Assembly: GCA_963849635.1 (NCBI GenBank)
Contig: CAWKIA010000016.1
Span: 1 to 64,000 of the forward strand
DNA: 64,000 nt
Origin: CAVRUD01 sp963849635
Lineage (GTDB): Bacteria > Chloroflexota > Chloroflexia > Thermomicrobiales > UBA6265
Direction: 5' to 3'
Shown: one piece after another, positions 61,766-64,000 of the stretch
How the letters are laid out: each line of letters opens with the position of its first letter
Position numbering within the stretch: position 1 is the stretch's first letter
The notes under the pieces: generated by a model
Told to the model about the DNA's origin: nothing
Seen by the model: only the letters and a program-made list of their open reading frames with translations
Databases searched by the model: none
Position numbers and translations under genes: made by a program

Positions 61766-62713
61766 ATGAACCCCAAGCTCGCCCTGATACCCCAGAAACC
61801 GACCACTTCGCGTCCGATCGCCCGAGTCGTCAGCGGCTTGCTGATCCTCGCGCTCCTGGTGGCGACAATTGGCAGTGTCACCGCGTTCGCCCAAGATGCC
61901 ACTCCCGCTGCGCCCACATCTGCGTTGGCCGCCCTCGGGTATCCCGAGTTGCGGCTGGTCGCGACGGACACCGGGTTCGAATCGCCTGACGAGGTTCCGG
62001 CTGGCCGCTACCTGATCGTTCTCGACAATCAGGGAACTCCCGGCGGCCCTGCTCAGGTCAGCGATGTGAACCTGATCCAACTGCCAACTGGCGTGCAGAT
62101 CGACGAGTTGAACGCGCTCTTGTTTGGCGAGAGTGCATCCCCGCCGGACTGGTACGGCGGGATCGTGTCGTCCGGTGGCTTCTACGTCGAGGCCGGGGAG
62201 ACCGGCTACGCCGTCCTCGATCTCGAACCAGGAGCCTGGTATGTCGGTGTCGGGGATGCGAATCCCTTCGTCCCGCTGACCGTCACCGAGAACACGAGCG
62301 CGACTCCCGGCGCCTTCCCTGACCCCGTGGCGGACGTGACCGTCGAGTACGCCGAGTTCGCCCTCGATCTGCCCGATCAGATTCCGGCCGGCAACCAGGT
62401 GTGGCACCTGTCGAACCCGGGAGATCAGCAGCACGCCCTCACCTTCGCCCGGACACCGGAGTTGTTGACGATCGAGCAAGTCCAGGCGTTCGTCACCCAG
62501 CTGGGTAGTGGAACGCCTCAGGCCGGTGCACCTGATCCGGCCAGCGTCGAGATCCTCACATCCGAACTGAAAAACCTCTCACCGGGCCGCGAGATCTGGG
62601 TCGAGTTGGAACTCGAGCCAGGAGCGTACGCGGTGATCTGTGGCATTCCTGACCCGGATACCGGCGCTCCCCACGTCCTGCTTGGGGAGGTAGATACCTT
62701 CATCGTGGAGTAG
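61766..62713 (+). CDS. secreted protein with two cupredoxin-like domains
   Basis: After an N-terminal export helix (VVSGLLILALLVATIGSVTA) the 315-residue protein has two similar halves. The second (about 190-315) has VWHLSNPGDQQHALTFAR and PGAYAVICGIPDPDTGAPHV, giving the His...Cys...His spacing of type-1-copper (plastocyanin-like) proteins; the usual last Met is replaced (LLGEVDTF). The first half (about 50-180; ELRLVATDTGF, VPAGRYLIVLDNQG, LEPGAWYVGVG) lacks these ligands. Copper binding is therefore possible only in the second domain and unproven. ATG 61766 has GGAGGAAG. It follows the two hydrolases and ends at a strong terminator. Confidence 0.8.
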   Translation: MNPKLALIPQKPTTSRPIARVVSGLLILALLVATIGSVTAFAQDATPAAPTSALAALGYPELRLVATDTGFESPDEVPAGRYLIVLDNQGTPGGPAQVSDVNLIQLPTGVQIDELNALLFGESASPPDWYGGIVSSGGFYVEAGETGYAVLDLEPGAWYVGVGDANPFVPLTVTENTSATPGAFPDPVADVTVEYAEFALDLPDQIPAGNQVWHLSNPGDQQHALTFARTPELLTIEQVQAFVTQLGSGTPQAGAPDPASVEILTSELKNLSPGREIWVELELEPGAYAVICGIPDPDTGAPHVLLGEVDTFIVE

Positions 62714-62757
62714 GGAGGCGATGGCACCCGCTCACGCAACAGCGTCCATAACCATTC

Positions 62758-62791
62758 CGGGCGCCGGGCGGCAAGTACCGCCCGGCGCCCG
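62758..62791 (+). terminator. intrinsic terminator
   Basis: A perfect 14-bp stem (CGGGCGCCGGGCGG and complement) with a 6-nt loop is followed by TGCTTTTC. Confidence 0.85.
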
Positions 62792-62812
62792 TGCTTTTCA
62801 GCTTGTGTTCCA

Positions 62813-64000
62813 ATGGCATGCAAATCAGCGGCAGAGCGGGTGGCCGGAATGCCGCCGGAATCGCATCGGCTCGGAGGCGCGGTACTTCATGTCGCTGCAT
62901 CCATCGCACGAGCGAGGTTTTTCGTACCGGCGACGCTGACCCCGTTCATCGGCCGCGAAGCACTGATCGCGTCGGTCGGGGAGTTGCTCCGCCGCGAAGA
63001 TGTCCGGCTGCTTACCCTGACCGGCACCGGCGGCGTGGGCAAGACACGGCTTGCCCTCCGCGTCGCCGCCGAAGTCACCGAGCACTTTCCAGACGGGGTA
63101 GTCTTCGTCCCTCTGGCCGCGATCGAGGATCCCGCCCTCGTCGGGGCCACGATCGCACGCGCGGTGGGCGCGCAGGGGCCGGACGACATGCCGGTCGTCG
63201 ATCGTTTGGCGGCGAGCCTGGCCGAGCGGCGCATGTTGCTGGTGCTCGATAACTTCGAGCACGTGGTCGCGGCCGCGCCGGTGGTGACCGAGATCCTGGT
63301 CGCCTGCCCGGAGGTCAAGGCGCTGGTGACGAGCCGGGCGGTGTTGCGCATCTCGGGGAGCGCGCCGTCGCGGTGCCGCCCCTCGGCATGCCGGATGAGT
63401 CGCGGGAGATGCTCGCCGCCGAGGCGGTCCGCCTCTTCGTCGACCGGGCGCAGGCGGTGAAGGCGGATCTCGTCGTGGGGCCACAGGACGCGCCGATCGT
63501 GGCCGCGATTTGCCGGCGCGTCGATGGATTGCCCCTGGCGATCGAGCTGGCCGCCGCCCGGATCGCCGTCTTACCTCCGGCCGCGTTGCTGGCCCGGTTG
63601 GACCACCTCCTGCCCTTGCTGACGGGCGGCGCCCGGGATCTACCCACCCGCCAGCAGACGATGCGGGGCGCGATCGCCTGGAGTTACGACCTGCTCTCCC
63701 CGGCCGAACAGACGCTGTTCCGCAGGCTCGCCGTCTTTGTGGGTGGATTCACGATCGAGAGCGCCGGAGAGGTGGCGGCCGCCGCGGGCGATGGAGGACT
63801 CGATATCCTCGACGGGATTGCCTCGCTCGCCGGTTCGAGCCTGCTGCGCCAAGTAGAGGGGACCGGCGGCGAGCCGCGCTTCGCGATGCTGGAGACACTG
63901 CGCGAGTTCGGGCTCGAACAGCTCGAGGCAAGCGGCGAATCCGACGCCACCCGGGATGGCCACGCCGCCGCCTTCGTCCGGTTCGCCGAGCTGGCCCAGC
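62813..64000 (+). CDS. NB-ARC regulator, 3' end off window (one frameshift)
   Basis: N-terminal part of a seventh NB-ARC regulator. Motifs: LTPFIGREALIASVGELLRR, LTGTGGVGKTRLALRVAAEV, LLVLDNFEHVVA, LVTSRAVLRIS. One base is missing near 63357 (GGGAG where GGCGAG would restore SGERAVAVPPLG). It continues with AVRLFVDRAQAV, VDGLPLAIELAAARIAV, TMRGAIAWSYDLLSP, GGFTIESAGEVAAAA, LDGIASLAGSSLLRQ and PRFAMLETLREFGLEQLEAS up to the right edge. Neither linker carries a palindromic insert. The start is uncertain: ATG 62813 or 62849. The TPR and any HTH lie outside the window. Confidence 0.8.

Noticed and set aside
1..64000. CRISPR arrays, tRNA, rRNA and insertion-sequence transposases
   Set aside because: No direct-repeat/spacer pattern, cloverleaf-like sequence, rRNA core sequence or transposase motif was seen on reading both strands.

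Overview
The window is GC-rich, coding-dense chromosomal DNA that most resembles an uncultivated Chloroflexota bacterium of the Thermomicrobia/Thermomicrobiales type. That placement is an inference from gene content: many large NB-ARC/TPR transcription regulators ending in LuxR-type HTH domains, secreted proteins with an 'MD(D/E)RRFD' twin-arginine leader, two LacI-controlled sugar ABC loci without their own ATPase, paired Xfp/AckA, and cupredoxin-like secreted proteins. No rRNA, tRNA or CRISPR array was recognised. The window appears to start and end inside genes.

Layout. 1-4.9 kb (minus strand): a Cys-rich exported protein running off the left edge, a small secreted repeat protein, a 28-residue small ORF and an NB-ARC/LuxR regulator. 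This part is full of apparent frameshifts and carries a ~97 bp duplicated intergenic module. 5.4-20.6 kb: a stress and energy island with no visible frameshift. It holds a DoxX-like membrane protein, acetate kinase plus phosphoketolase, an APH/P-loop kinase fusion, three universal stress proteins, a small HTH protein coupled to a P1B-4 metal ATPase, a GAF/PAS histidine kinase with an OmpR-type response regulator, and a flavodoxin-like protein with a membrane protein. The content recalls mycobacterial hypoxia/dormancy (DosR) regulons. 20.8-26.3 kb: a LacI-SBP-permease-permease-GH130 operon for an oligosaccharide. 26.5-30.7 kb: an XRE-NB-ARC-TPR regulator divergent from a covalent-flavin oxidoreductase. 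30.9-35.4 kb: an accessory, partly AT-richer island with a SLATT-type membrane protein, a GNAT, and a type II restriction-modification pair (DNA methylase plus Bpu10I-like nuclease), both frame-broken. 35.5-37.3 kb: an LLM oxidoreductase and a Tat-exported protein. 37.5-40 kb: an intact NB-ARC/LuxR regulator. 40.3-44.9 kb: a second LacI-SBP-permease-permease locus with operators. 45-51.3 kb: a membrane-anchored alpha/beta hydrolase and an ATPase/FtsX exporter pair. 51.4-64 kb: four more NB-ARC/LuxR regulators, two paralogous exported serine hydrolases and a cupredoxin-like secreted protein.

The most unusual signal is a set of palindromic elements lying inside the coding regions of the NB-ARC regulators, always at one of two inter-domain linkers. 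Three copies are built from a 7-nt unit (TGAGACG-like), stay in frame and encode similar peptides. In the two longer copies, the one repeat unit that would have placed TGA in frame is altered. A different mini-hairpin element of about 170 bp occupies one of the same linkers in a neighbouring regulator.

Single-base frameshifts cluster at 1-5, 33-35, 47-48, 51-57 and 63.4 kb and are absent from about 5.4-33 kb and 35.4-47 kb. Many are restored by adding or removing one base, so consensus error is a serious alternative to real gene decay. I cannot separate the two from sequence alone.
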